Origin: Stutzerimonas stutzeri RCH2
GTDB taxonomy: Bacteria; Pseudomonadota; Gammaproteobacteria; Pseudomonadales; Pseudomonadaceae
Direction: 5' to 3'
Assembly: GCF_000327065.1 (NCBI RefSeq)
Contig: NC_019936.1
Span: 434,001 to 498,000, forward strand
DNA: 64,000 nucleotides
The notes beneath the pieces were generated by a model. It saw only the letters and a list, made by a program, of their open reading frames with translations, did not search any database and was not told the origin of the DNA. This document shows positions 9,417 through 17,827 of the stretch, piece by piece. Within the stretch, counting starts at the first letter, position 1. Each line of letters starts with the position of its first letter. The position numbers and the translations under genes are program-made.

Positions 9417-10265
9417 ATGAACTACCGCCACGCGTTCCATGCCGGCAACCACGCCGATGTGCTCAAACACCTGGTGTTGAGCCGGATATTCGCCCTGCTG
9501 TCGCGCAAGGAGGCGCCGTTCGCCTACCTCGACAGCCACGCCGGTGTCGGTCTCTACGACCTGGCGGGCGACCAGGCCAGCCGTACCGGCGAGTGGCTGC
9601 AGGGCATCGCGCGCATCTGGCAGGCCGAGGCGCAGCCGGCGCTGCTCGATGACTACCTCGGCGTAATTCGTGAGTTGAATCCAGATGGGGCGTTGCGCTA
9701 CTACCCGGGCTCGCCGGAGCTGGCGCGGCAGCTGACCCGCGAGCAGGATCGCCTGCAGCTCAACGAGAAGCATCCCGAGGATGGCGCCCTGCTCAAGGAC
9801 AACATGGCCGGCGACCGCCGTGTGGCGGTGCACCGCGGCGAGGGCTGGTTCGTGCCGCGGGCGCTGATGCCGACGCAGGAAAAGCGCGTGGTGCTGTTGA
9901 TCGACCCGCCGTTCGAGCAGGCCGACGAGCTGAGCCGCTGTGTGACGGCAATTAAGGAAGCGCTCGGCCGCATGCGCCAGACCATCGGCGTGATCTGGTA
10001 TCCGATCAAGGACGAGCGCCAGCTCAAGCGCTTCTATCAGGATCTGGCGCGCAGCGGTGCGCCGAAACTGCTGCGTGCCGAACTGTTCGTTCACCCCGCC
10101 GACGACTCCAGCCGCCTGAGCGGTTCGGGCCTGGCCATCGTCAACCCGCCGTGGGGGCTGGAGGAAGAGCTGCGCGAGCTGTTGCCCTGGCTGGCCGAGC
10201 AGCTGGCGCAGAGCCAGGGCAGCTGGCGCCTGGACTGGCTGATTGAAGAGGGTAAAGCCGAGTAA
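9417..10265 (+). CDS. rlmJ: 23S rRNA adenine-2030 N6-methyltransferase RlmJ
   Basis: The protein of 282 residues opens MNYRHAFHAGNHADVLKHL, the diagnostic start of RlmJ (YhiR), which methylates A2030 of 23S rRNA using SAM. The catalytic motif VVLLIDPPFEQADE is at about residues 158-171. SHAGVGLYDL near residue 40 belongs to the SAM-binding fold. The start at 9417 has a strong AGGAGG site; longer upstream frames are not supported. It stands alone and is followed by the repeat array at 10290. Confidence 0.93.
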   Translation: MNYRHAFHAGNHADVLKHLVLSRIFALLSRKEAPFAYLDSHAGVGLYDLAGDQASRTGEWLQGIARIWQAEAQPALLDDYLGVIRELNPDGALRYYPGSPELARQLTREQDRLQLNEKHPEDGALLKDNMAGDRRVAVHRGEGWFVPRALMPTQEKRVVLLIDPPFEQADELSRCVTAIKEALGRMRQTIGVIWYPIKDERQLKRFYQDLARSGAPKLLRAELFVHPADDSSRLSGSGLAIVNPPWGLEEELRELLPWLAEQLAQSQGSWRLDWLIEEGKAE

Positions 10266-10289
10266 GGCGCTGGAGGCTGGACGAGGCCT

Positions 10290-10674
10290 GTAGGGTGGAT
10301 GTCGCTTTTTACATCCACCGGGGCGCTGTCTTGGTGGATCGATGAAGCGCGATCCACCCTACGGATTCGCGACGGTTCGGGGCGCTGGAGCACGCCCTGC
10401 GCCAGGGCGGCACTTGGGTGGCGTGGCGATGGGTGGCTTCAATTCGTAGGGTGGATGTCGCTTTTTACATCCACCGGGGCGCTGTCTTGGTGGATCGATG
10501 AAGCGCGATCCACCCTACGGATTCGCGACGGTTCGGGGCGCTGGAGCACGCCCTGCGCCAGGGCGGCACTTGGGTGGCGTGGCGATGGGTGGCTTCAATT
10601 CGTAGGGTGGATGTCGCTTTTTACATCCACCGGGGCGCTGCGTTGGTGGATCGGTGAAGCGTGATCCACCCTAC
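10290..10674. repeat. 156-bp tandem repeat built from GTAGGGTGGAT hairpin units
   Basis: Two nearly identical 156-base copies (10290-10445 and 10446-10601) are followed by a 73-base partial copy (10602-10674). Each unit starts with a palindromic element bounded by GTAGGGTGGAT and ATCCACCCTAC with an inner TACATCCACC arm. After it come about 80 bases of spacer. This 489-base gap between rlmJ and srkA holds nothing else I can see. The short element resembles the small dispersed palindromic repeats (REP or MITE-like) common in Pseudomonas, and a diverged copy lies at 13709-13741. The long tandem array probably arose by local duplication of element plus spacer. Confidence 0.85.
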
Positions 10675-10754
10675 GGTTCTGCGCCATCGTGCGCGTTCTC
10701 GTCAGTCAGTTACATGATCCCGAAAGGCGACTCGCTGGCCTCCAGCTTCCAGCC

Positions 10755-11729
10755 CTAGAACAGCTTCAGCGGCTCTTCCTGCAGCGCTGAAATCTGTTCG
10801 CGCAGGATCAGCACCTGGTCGCCCCAGTAACGTTCGCTGCCGAACCAGGGGAAGCTCATCGGAAAGGCCGGATCGTCCCAGCGGCGGGCGAGCCAGGCGC
10901 TGTAGTGCATCAGCCGCAGGGCCCGCAATGCCTCGATCAGCGGCAACTCGCGAGGGGCGAAATCATGGAATTCGTTGTAGCCGTCAACCAGTTCGGCCAG
11001 CTGGCCGAGCCGCTCGTGGCGTTCGCCGGCGAGCATCATCCACAGGTCCTGCACCGACGGGCCCATGCGGCAGTCGTCGAGATCGACCAGATGAAAGGCA
11101 TCGTCGCGGGCGAGGATGTTGCCTGGGTGGCAATCGCCATGCAGGCGGATCGGGGTGAAGTCCGTGCTGGCGAACACATCCTCGACCCGCTTGAGCAGAT
11201 CGCGCGCCACCGACTCATAGGCCGGCAGCAGGCTTTTGGGCACGAAGCCGCCTTCCAGCAGGGTATTCAGCGAGGCATGACCGAAGTTCTGCACGCCCAG
11301 GGTTTCCCGGTGCTCGAACGGGCGGTTGGTGCCGACCGCATGCATGCGCCCCAACAGCTGGCCGAGGCGATAGAGCTGGTCGAGATTGCCCGGCTCCGGC
11401 GCACGACCGCCGCGGCGTGGAAAGAGCGCGAAGCGGAAGCCGGCGTGCTCGAACAGGGTCGTGCCGTTGCGCTGCAGCGGCGCCACCACCGGCACTTCAT
11501 GTTCGGCCAGCTCCTGACTGAACTGGTGCTCCTCGAGAATCGCCTCGTTGCTCCAGCGGCCAGGGCGATAGAACTTGGCGATCAGCGGCGTTTCGTCTTC
11601 GATGCCCACCTGATAGACGCGGTTCTCGTAGCTGTTGAGCGCCAGCACGCGGGCATCGCTGAGATAACCGATGCTTTCCACAGCGTCGAGGACCAGGTCC
11701 GGCGTGAGTGTATCGAAGGGATGAGACAT
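10755..11729 (-). CDS. srkA: Stress response kinase A (SrkA/YihE family)
   Basis: This phosphotransferase-fold protein kinase of 324 residues starts MSHPFDTLTPDLVLDAVESI. NSYENRVYQVGIED and IAKFYRPGRWS form the nucleotide lobe, and RLHGDCHPGNIL with HLVDLDDCRMG (about residues 200-225) is the catalytic and metal site. E. coli SrkA is a cytoplasmic Ser/Thr kinase that counters stress-induced programmed death. The start has GGAG seven bases ahead. It follows comF on the same strand after 71 bases. Confidence 0.9.
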   Translation of the reverse strand: MSHPFDTLTPDLVLDAVESIGYLSDARVLALNSYENRVYQVGIEDETPLIAKFYRPGRWSNEAILEEHQFSQELAEHEVPVVAPLQRNGTTLFEHAGFRFALFPRRGGRAPEPGNLDQLYRLGQLLGRMHAVGTNRPFEHRETLGVQNFGHASLNTLLEGGFVPKSLLPAYESVARDLLKRVEDVFASTDFTPIRLHGDCHPGNILARDDAFHLVDLDDCRMGPSVQDLWMMLAGERHERLGQLAELVDGYNEFHDFAPRELPLIEALRALRLMHYSAWLARRWDDPAFPMSFPWFGSERYWGDQVLILREQISALQEEPLKLF

Positions 11730-11800
11730 GACCGGCTCCGCAGGATAGACCGTTCAGTGTATTGCACCCGGGCTTTTAAACAACCGCGCGTCCGCCGCGA

Positions 11801-12505
11801 TCAGTCGCCTGGCTTGGGCGTGCGTGCCAGGCAATAGACGTCCACTCGCACAGCACCCGCACGCTTGAGCAGGCCCGCCAGTGCCTCGGCGGTCGCGCCG
11901 GTGGTCAGCACGTCGTCGATCAACGCCAGATGGCGGCCCGTGATGTCGTTGCCCGGCGCCAGGCAAAACGCCTGGCGCAGATTGCGCCGTCGCGTGGCGG
12001 CGTCCAGTTGCTGTTGCGGAGGCGTATCGACGACGCGTTCCAGCAGGCGCTCACCGACCGGCAGTTTCAGCGCGCTGCCCAGCCACTGCGCGAGCATTTG
12101 CGCCTGATTGAAGCCGCGCTGGCGCAGGCGACGGCGGGCCAGCGGCACCGGCACGAGGAGATCAGGCTGCGGCAGCCCGTCGGTGAACGCGTGCTGCAGA
12201 TGCAGCCCCAGTCGCTCGCCAAGCAATCGCCCAAACGGCCAGCGCGCCTGATGCTTGAAGCGGGTAATCAGCGCATCCACGGGAAAGGCGAAGCGCCAGG
12301 GCACTTCAACGTGATCGTAGCTGGGCGGCCGCTTCTGACATTCGCCGCAGATCAGCCCATGGGTCGGCAGCGGAACGGCGCAGACCGCGCACTGGCCATC
12401 GAGCCAGGGCAGCTCCGCTTCACACGGAATACACAGTGGATGGCCTTCGCAAGGCTCATCGCACAGCAAACAGAATTGTTTATTAATTGACCACTTGTAA
12501 ACCAT
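11801..12505 (-). CDS. ComF family phosphoribosyltransferase-like protein
   Basis: The protein of 234 residues carries N-terminal cysteine pairs CLLCDEPC, CIPC, CAVC and CGEC (about residues 12-56), likely zinc ribbons. Its C-terminal half is a type I phosphoribosyltransferase fold with LALIDDVLTTGATAEAL. ComF/GntX-like proteins are linked to DNA uptake and, in some bacteria, to use of DNA as nutrient. The start ATG has AGGAA upstream, but its first codons are also the left half of a BirA-type operator shared with bioB. The comF-bioB neighbourhood is usual in Pseudomonas. Confidence 0.9.
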   Translation of the reverse strand: MVYKWSINKQFCLLCDEPCEGHPLCIPCEAELPWLDGQCAVCAVPLPTHGLICGECQKRPPSYDHVEVPWRFAFPVDALITRFKHQARWPFGRLLGERLGLHLQHAFTDGLPQPDLLVPVPLARRRLRQRGFNQAQMLAQWLGSALKLPVGERLLERVVDTPPQQQLDAATRRRNLRQAFCLAPGNDITGRHLALIDDVLTTGATAEALAGLLKRAGAVRVDVYCLARTPKPGD

Positions 12506-12547
12506 GATTCCATTCCTGGTTGACAGCGTATCGGGCTTGGCTAACCA
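12495..12547 (+). promoter_or_regulatory. BirA-type operator and bioB promoter
   Basis: TTGTAAACC at 12495-12503, 14 bases, then GGTTGACAG at 12518-12526 match the inverted-repeat biotin operator recognised by the BirA repressor (TTGTAAACC n14-16 GGTTTACAA). The right half contains TTGACA (12520-12525), a perfect -35, followed after 16 bases by a weak -10 TAACCA (12542-12547) reading toward bioB. A repressor bound there would cover the -35. The left half overlaps the first codons of comF, so biotin could also affect comF. The family and consensus are established; occupancy here is inferred. Confidence 0.75.
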
Positions 12548-12598
12548 TTCCGCATCCGTGCCAGGCCGCCGAGCCGCTATTAATTACAAGGAATGCCC

Positions 12599-13654
12599 AT
12601 GAGCGCCACCTCCGCTTCCGTAACGCGTCACGATTGGACCCTTGCCGAGGTCAAGGCGCTCTTCGAGCAACCCTTCAACGATCTGCTGTTCCAAGCGCAG
12701 ACCGTGCACCGCCAGCATTTCGATGCCAACCGCGTGCAGGTCTCCACGCTGCTGTCGATCAAGACCGGCGCCTGCCCGGAAGACTGCAAGTACTGCCCGC
12801 AGTCCGGCCACTACAACACCGGCCTGGATAAAGAAAAGCTGATGGAAGTGCAGAAGGTGCTGGAGGCGGCGGCCGAAGCCAAGGCCATCGGCTCGACCCG
12901 TTTCTGCATGGGCGCGGCTTGGAAGCATCCGTCGGCCAAGGACATGCCCTACGTGCTGAAGATGGTCGAGGGTGTCAAGGCGATGGGCCTGGAAACCTGC
13001 ATGACCCTTGGCAAGCTCGATCAGGAGCAGACCAAGGCGCTGGCGGCGGCGGGGCTGGATTACTACAACCACAACCTCGATACCTCGCCGGAGTACTACG
13101 GCAACATCATTACCACCCGCACCTACGGCGAGCGTCTGGAAACGCTGAGCTACGTGCGCGAGGCGGGCATGAAGATCTGCTCCGGCGGCATCCTCGGCAT
13201 GGGCGAATCGCTGGACGATCGCGCCGGCCTGCTGATCCAGCTGGCCAACCTGCCGGAGCACCCGGAATCGGTGCCGATCAACATGCTGGTCAAGGTCAAG
13301 GGCACGCCGCTGGCCGAAGAGCAGGACGTCGATCCGTTCGACTTCATCCGCATGCTCGCCGTCGCGCGGATCATGATGCCGAAATCCCATGTGCGCCTGT
13401 CCGCCGGACGCGAGCAGATGAACGAGCAGATGCAGGCGCTGGCCTTCTTCGCCGGCGCCAACTCGATCTTCTACGGCGAAAAGCTGCTGACCACCGCCAA
13501 CCCGCAAGCGGACAAGGACATGCAGCTGTTCGCGCGCCTGGGTATCAAGCCGGAAGAGCGCCACGAGCACGCCGACGAAGTGCATCAGGCGGCCATCGAG
13601 CAGGCATTGATCGAGCAGCGCGACAGCAAGCTGTTCTATAACGCGGCGGTCTGA
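12599..13654 (+). CDS. bioB: Biotin synthase BioB
   Basis: This radical SAM enzyme of 351 residues inserts sulfur into dethiobiotin. The 4Fe-4S ligands are in [15 protein letters not shown] (CxxxCxxC, about residues 58-72). [10 protein letters not shown] and [13 protein letters not shown] are further conserved BioB motifs. I start at the second of two close ATGs, since AAGGA lies seven bases before it. It heads the biotin cluster and is separated from bioF by 107 bases that contain a GTAGGGTGGAT palindrome. Confidence 0.96.
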   Translation: MSATSASVTRHDWTLAEVKALFEQPFNDLLFQAQTVHRQHFDANRVQVSTLLSIKTGACPEDCKYCPQSGHYNTGLDKEKLMEVQKVLEAAAEAKAIGSTRFCMGAAWKHPSAKDMPYVLKMVEGVKAMGLETCMTLGKLDQEQTKALAAAGLDYYNHNLDTSPEYYGNIITTRTYGERLETLSYVREAGMKICSGGILGMGESLDDRAGLLIQLANLPEHPESVPINMLVKVKGTPLAEEQDVDPFDFIRMLAVARIMMPKSHVRLSAGREQMNEQMQALAFFAGANSIFYGEKLLTTANPQADKDMQLFARLGIKPEERHEHADEVHQAAIEQALIEQRDSKLFYNAAV

Positions 13655-13708
13655 TGGCCCGTGCGCTGGATGGCTAAAGTGTCATCCATGCGCCAGCCCA
13701 ACCCTTTC

Positions 13709-13741
13709 GTAGGGTGGATATCCCGCGTGCGGTTATCCACC
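13709..13741. repeat. GTAGGGTGGATA palindromic element upstream of bioF
   Basis: GTAGGGTGGATA at 13709-13720 pairs with TATCCACC at 13734-13741 to form a hairpin with a 13-base loop. It shares its left end with the tandem elements at 10290-10674. It sits 20 bases before the bioF start and so would be in the bioB-bioF transcript, where it could influence bioF translation or RNA stability. That effect is speculative. Confidence 0.7.
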
Positions 13742-13761
13742 TCTTGCCACGCCGAATAGCC

Positions 13762-14940
13762 ATGACCTTCGATCTCGCCTCCCGTCTTGCCGAGCGCCGC
13801 GCCGCGCATCTCTATCGCCAACGCCCGCTGCTGGAGACGCCGCAGCAGCCGGAGGTGATGGTCGATGGCGAGCGCCTGTTGGCATTCTGCTCCAACGACT
13901 ACCTGGGCCTGGCCAGCCATCCCGAGGTGATCGCAGCCATGCAGCAGGGCGCCGCGAAGTGGGGCGTGGGCGGTGGCGCCTCGCATCTGGTGATCGGCCA
14001 CAGCACGCCGCATCACCAGTTGGAGGAGGCGCTCGCCGACTTCACCGGCCGCCCGCGCGCGCTGCTGTTTTCCACCGGCTATATGGCGAATCTGGCCGCG
14101 GTGACGGCGTTGGTCGGGCAGGGCGATACGGTGCTGGAGGATCGTCTCAATCACGCTTCCCTGCTCGATGCCGGACTGCTCTCCGGCGCGCGCTTCTCGC
14201 GCTACCTGCACAACGACGCCGAAATTCTCGCCAAGCGCCTGGACAAGGCCGGCGGCAATACCCTGGTGGTGACCGATGGCGTATTCAGCATGGACGGTGA
14301 TCTTGCCGACCTGCCGGCGATCTGCGCCACAGCGAAGCCGCGCGGCGCCTGGGTGATGGTCGACGATGCCCATGGCTTCGGCCCGCTGGGCGCAACGGGC
14401 GGCGGCATCGTCGAGCAGTTCGGCCTGGGCATCGATGACGTGCCGGTGCTGGTCGGCACGCTGGGCAAGGCCTTCGGCACCGCGGGTGCTTTCGTCGCCG
14501 GCAGCGAGGAGTTGATCGAAACGCTGATCCAGTTCGCCCGGCCCTACATCTACACCACCAGCCAGCCGCCGGCGGTAGCCTGTGCCACACTCAAAAGCCT
14601 GGAGCTGCTGAGTAGTGAAGGCTGGCGTCGAGAGCATCTGAACCGGCTGGTCGCGCGTTTCCGCGAGGGCGCGCAGCAGATCGGGCTGACGCTGATGGAC
14701 AGCCCGACGCCGATCCAGCCGGTGCTGGTGGGCAGCAGCGAACGGGCGTTAAGGCTGTCGGCATTGCTGCGCGAACGCGGCATCCTGGTCGGCGCCATTC
14801 GCCCGCCGACCGTTCCGGCCGGCAGCGCACGGTTGCGGATCACCTTCACCGCAAGCCATAGCGATGCGCAGCTCGAGCGCCTGTTGGAGGCGCTGGCCGA
14901 GTGCTGGGCCTTGTTGCCCAAGGAGAGCGACGATGCGTGA
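13762..14940 (+). CDS. bioF: 8-amino-7-oxononanoate synthase BioF
   Basis: This PLP enzyme of 392 residues condenses pimeloyl-ACP with alanine. The substrate and cofactor motifs [14 protein letters not shown] and [14 protein letters not shown] lie in the first third. [18 protein letters not shown] and the lysine motif [13 protein letters not shown] (about residues 234-246) are in the middle. The start [13 protein letters not shown] at 13762 is chosen because upstream codons cover the repeat element. The 3' end overlaps bioH by eight bases. Confidence 0.95.
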   Translation: MTFDLASRLAERRAAHLYRQRPLLETPQQPEVMVDGERLLAFCSNDYLGLASHPEVIAAMQQGAAKWGVGGGASHLVIGHSTPHHQLEEALADFTGRPRALLFSTGYMANLAAVTALVGQGDTVLEDRLNHASLLDAGLLSGARFSRYLHNDAEILAKRLDKAGGNTLVVTDGVFSMDGDLADLPAICATAKPRGAWVMVDDAHGFGPLGATGGGIVEQFGLGIDDVPVLVGTLGKAFGTAGAFVAGSEELIETLIQFARPYIYTTSQPPAVACATLKSLELLSSEGWRREHLNRLVARFREGAQQIGLTLMDSPTPIQPVLVGSSERALRLSALLRERGILVGAIRPPTVPAGSARLRITFTASHSDAQLERLLEALAECWALLPKESDDA

Positions 14941-15658
14941 TCGACTGATTCTTCTGCCAGGCTGGGCGTTTGGCCCGGCTGCCCTGGAGCCTCTGGCCGA
15001 GCTGTTGCGTGATCGTGAGCCGCGGCTGCAGGTCGACATTGTCCCGCTGCCAGCGCTGGAACGACCAGAAGCCTGGCTCGACGAATTGGATGCACGGCTG
15101 CCTCTCGACAGCTGGATAGCGGGCTGGTCCTTGGGCGGGATGCTGGCGACCCAGCTGGCAGCACGCCGTGGCGACAACTGCCCTGGGCTGATCACTATCT
15201 GCAGCAATCCCTGCTTCCGCAGCCGCGACGACTGGCCGACGGCGATGCCCGCGGAAGTCTTCGATGCCTTCGATGCGGCATTCCAATTGGGGCCGGAGGA
15301 CACGCTCAAGCGCTTCAGTTTGCTCTGCAGTCGCGGTGCTTACGATCCGCGCACGCTTGCGCGGCAGTTGCAGGTCAGCCTGCTCGATCAGTCCACGGCC
15401 GTCGCGGCGGCCGGTTTGCGCCTGCTTGCCGAGCTGGACGGGCGCGAGTCACTGCAGCGTTACGTTGGGCCGCAGCTGCATCTGTTCGCGGGCAGCGATG
15501 CATTGGTCCCTGCGGCTGCCGCCGAGGCGCTGCTGGCCTGCCTGCCGGATGTGGAAGTCGATGTGTTGGCCAACGCCAGCCATGGGTTGCCGCTGGAGCG
15601 GGCCGACGACGTGGCGACGGCCATGCTGGCGTTCATGGGTGAGGGCGAGGATGACTGA
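14933..15658 (+). CDS. bioH: Pimeloyl-ACP methyl ester esterase BioH
   Basis: This alpha/beta hydrolase of 241 residues releases pimeloyl-ACP from its methyl ester, ending the BioC-started chain. [16 protein letters not shown] is the oxyanion strand, GWSLGGMLA holds the nucleophile serine (about residue 67), and NASHGLPL near the C-terminus holds the catalytic histidine. The start at 14933 follows AGGAG inside bioF. It overlaps bioC by eight bases. Its position between bioF and bioC supports BioH over other small esterases. Confidence 0.92.
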   Translation: MRDRLILLPGWAFGPAALEPLAELLRDREPRLQVDIVPLPALERPEAWLDELDARLPLDSWIAGWSLGGMLATQLAARRGDNCPGLITICSNPCFRSRDDWPTAMPAEVFDAFDAAFQLGPEDTLKRFSLLCSRGAYDPRTLARQLQVSLLDQSTAVAAAGLRLLAELDGRESLQRYVGPQLHLFAGSDALVPAAAAEALLACLPDVEVDVLANASHGLPLERADDVATAMLAFMGEGEDD

Positions 15659-16445
15659 CGCCGCCCTGTTGCCGGACAAGCGTCAGGTCGCCGCGTCCTT
15701 TTCCCGTGCCGCGGCGACCTACGACAGTGTGGCTGCCCTGCAGCGGCAGGTGGGCAACCAGCTGCTGGCGCGTCTGCCGGCCGGTGCACAGCCGCTGAGC
15801 TGGATTGATCTCGGCAGCGGTACCGGCTTCTTCTCGCGCGCACTGGCGGCCAATTTTCCACGAGCTGAAGGGATTGCGCTGGATATCGCCGAGGGCATGC
15901 TGCGTCATGCCCGGCCGCAGGGCGGTGCGCTGCACTTCGTGGCGGGCGATGCGGAGCGCCTGCCGTTGCGTGATGGCAGCGTCGATCTGATCTATTCCAG
16001 CCTGGCCCTGCAATGGTGCGAGGACTTCGCCAGCGTACTGCGTGAAGCGCGGCGGGTCTTGCGCTCTGGAGGCACCTTGGCCTTCAGCAGCCTTTGCACT
16101 GGCACCCTGCAGGAACTGCGCGACGCCTGGCAGGCGGTGGACGGCTTTGCTCACGTCAACCGTTTCCGCTCGCTGGCCACCTATCAGGCGCTATGCCGGG
16201 ACAGCGGTCTGGCCATGGTGAGCTTGGACGTGCGGCCGGAGGTTTTGCATTTCCCTGATCTGCGCCAGCTGACCGGTGAACTCAAGGCGCTCGGCGCACA
16301 CAACCTCAACCCCGGACGCCCCGGCGGGCTGACCGGGCGTGCACGCATTCGTGCACTGATCGACGCCTACGAAGGTTTCCGTCAGCCCGCGGGCCTGCCG
16401 GCCACCTATCAGGTGGTCTATGGCGTTCTGCGCAAGGACTCATGA
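15651..16445 (+). CDS. bioC: Malonyl-ACP O-methyltransferase BioC
   Basis: The protein of 264 residues methylates malonyl-ACP with SAM so that fatty acid synthesis can build the pimeloyl chain. The opening [20 protein letters not shown] is typical of Bio[17 protein letters not shown] is SAM motif I and [14 protein letters not shown] the post-II region. It overlaps bioH (ATGACTGA) and is followed one base later by bioD, giving a compact bioFHCD set with a stop-start arrangement. Confidence 0.95.
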   Translation: MTDAALLPDKRQVAASFSRAAATYDSVAALQRQVGNQLLARLPAGAQPLSWIDLGSGTGFFSRALAANFPRAEGIALDIAEGMLRHARPQGGALHFVAGDAERLPLRDGSVDLIYSSLALQWCEDFASVLREARRVLRSGGTLAFSSLCTGTLQELRDAWQAVDGFAHVNRFRSLATYQALCRDSGLAMVSLDVRPEVLHFPDLRQLTGELKALGAHNLNPGRPGGLTGRARIRALIDAYEGFRQPAGLPATYQVVYGVLRKDS

Positions 16446-16446
16446 G

Positions 16447-17133
16447 ATGGCCCGCTCTTTCTTCATCGCCGGTACCGATACCGACGTCGGCAAGACCACC
16501 ATCGCCACTGGCTTGCTGCATGTGGCTCGATCGGCGGGGCTTTCTACCGCAGCGGTAAAGCCGGTCGCCTCTGGCTGCGAGCTGACCGGGCATGGCCTGC
16601 GCAACAGCGATGCGCTGGCGTTGATGGCCGAATGCAACCCGGCGCTGGAATACGCGACGGTCAACCCGTTCGCCTTTGCCCCGGCCATCGCCCCGCATAT
16701 CGCCGCCCGAGAAGCCGGCATCGAGCTGAGCGCCGAGCGACTGGCCGATGCCGTGGAGTCGGTGCTGAACTGTCGCGCGGATTTCACTCTGGTAGAGGGC
16801 GCCGGCGGTTGGCGTGTGCCTCTGAGCGGGCAGCAATACCTGTCGGCGCTGCCTGTTCTCTTGGGGTTGCCGGTGATCCTGGTCGTGGGAGTCCGCTTGG
16901 GATGCATCAATCATGCGGTGCTAAGTGCCGAGGCCATTGCGCGTGACGGTCTGACGCTGGCGGGCTGGGTGGCGAATATCGTCGACCCGGCGACGTCGCG
17001 CCTGGAGGAGAATCTCGCCACGCTCGAGCAGCTGCTTCCGGCGCCTTGCCTGGGGCGGGTGCCGCGTCTTGCCCGCGCGGACGCACAGCAGGTTGCGCAG
17101 CATCTGACGCTGGCGCCGCTGCAACTGGCGTGA
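16447..17133 (+). CDS. bioD: Dethiobiotin synthetase BioD
   Basis: This ATP-dependent carboxylase of 228 residues closes the ureido ring of dethiobiotin. Walker A is FFIAGTDTDVGKTTIATGLL at the N-terminus, VKPVASGCE carries the substrate lysine, and LVEGAGGWRVPL is the conserved loop near residue 115. It completes the biotin path in the window; bioA is not here. The stop is followed by 85 bases to the next small gene. Confidence 0.95.
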   Translation: MARSFFIAGTDTDVGKTTIATGLLHVARSAGLSTAAVKPVASGCELTGHGLRNSDALALMAECNPALEYATVNPFAFAPAIAPHIAAREAGIELSAERLADAVESVLNCRADFTLVEGAGGWRVPLSGQQYLSALPVLLGLPVILVVGVRLGCINHAVLSAEAIARDGLTLAGWVANIVDPATSRLEENLATLEQLLPAPCLGRVPRLARADAQQVAQHLTLAPLQLA

Positions 17134-17218
17134 CGGTGACTCTCGCGGCGGTCAGCGCCTTGCGATGTCCAACAGCATCTGCTTGAATGCTGGCAACCTG
17201 ACAGCGCGTGGAGCCGCC

Positions 17219-17467
17219 ATGCAGATCACCAGTAATCTTCTCGGTGCCGGACTGAGCACCTATCAGGGCGGCCAGCAACGCGTCGAGCAGGCCGCTTCGG
17301 CCATCGCCTCTGCTACCGCGCCGGTGCTCGGCAACTCTCAGGCCGTCAGCGAGATCACCGAGCAGCTGATTCAGTTGAAAGTCGGTGAGCACAGCGCCAA
17401 GCTCGGCGCCCGCATGATCCAGAGCGCCGATGAGGTGCTGGGTACGCTGATCGACACTCAGGCCTGA
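17219..17467 (+). CDS. Small conserved protein with flagellar rod-like C-terminus
   Basis: The protein of 82 residues starts MQITSNLLGAGLSTYQGGQQ. It is predicted helical, and its end LGARMIQSADEVLGTLIDTQ resembles the C-terminal helix shared by flagellar rod and hook proteins (FlgC, FlgE, FlgK type). An earlier in-frame ATG at 17165 gives 18 extra residues but lacks a convincing ribosome site. A gene of this kind often follows bioD in Pseudomonas. No other flagellar gene is near, so a flagellar role is only a suggestion. Confidence 0.65.
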   Translation: MQITSNLLGAGLSTYQGGQQRVEQAASAIASATAPVLGNSQAVSEITEQLIQLKVGEHSAKLGARMIQSADEVLGTLIDTQA

Positions 17468-17689
17468 TCGCCAGGCCTGGATCCACACTTTCGCGCGCCC
17501 CTGTCGCCGCTCCTCCGCGCTCGCCAATCGATCCGTTCCGTCCCGCTCCATTGCGTCGCGCCCGCCTGTCACATTTGCAACAGCTCGTTTCACCATCCTT
17601 CGCTCGGCCACCCAGTGTTCCGCTCAGGTGCTACACCTGACAGCCGGAGCGATGGCTTCTGGCTATGCAATACAGGCATGTTCCGTCGC

Positions 17690-17733
17690 TTGACATTGCA
17701 CAGGTCGAAACGTATGTTTCAAACGCCTGTTTG
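17690..17733 (+). promoter_or_regulatory. Promoter with two PsrA-type boxes ahead of acyl-CoA dehydrogenase
   Basis: TTGACA (17690-17695), 17 bases, then TATGTT (17713-17718) form a good sigma-70 promoter. Covering the -10 and the start region are GAAAC-n4-GTTTC (17707-17720) and CAAAC-n4-GTTTG (17720-17733), sharing one base. Both fit the published PsrA consensus [G/C]AAAC n2-4 GTTTG/C. PsrA is a TetR repressor released by long-chain acyl groups, so this gene should be induced by fatty acids. The rest of the gap 17468-17827 shows nothing else. Confidence 0.75.
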
Positions 17734-17827
17734 ACCTGCCGGGGCGATGCCGGATGGTCCAATTCATAATCAAGCGTGGCTGATCATCAGTCACCTGAAC
17801 CAAGAACCTACCGCTGAGGTTTACGCT

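Noticed and set aside
10290..10674. CRISPR array
   Set aside because: The unit is 156 bases, repeats include the spacers, and there are no cas genes. It is a tandem duplication.
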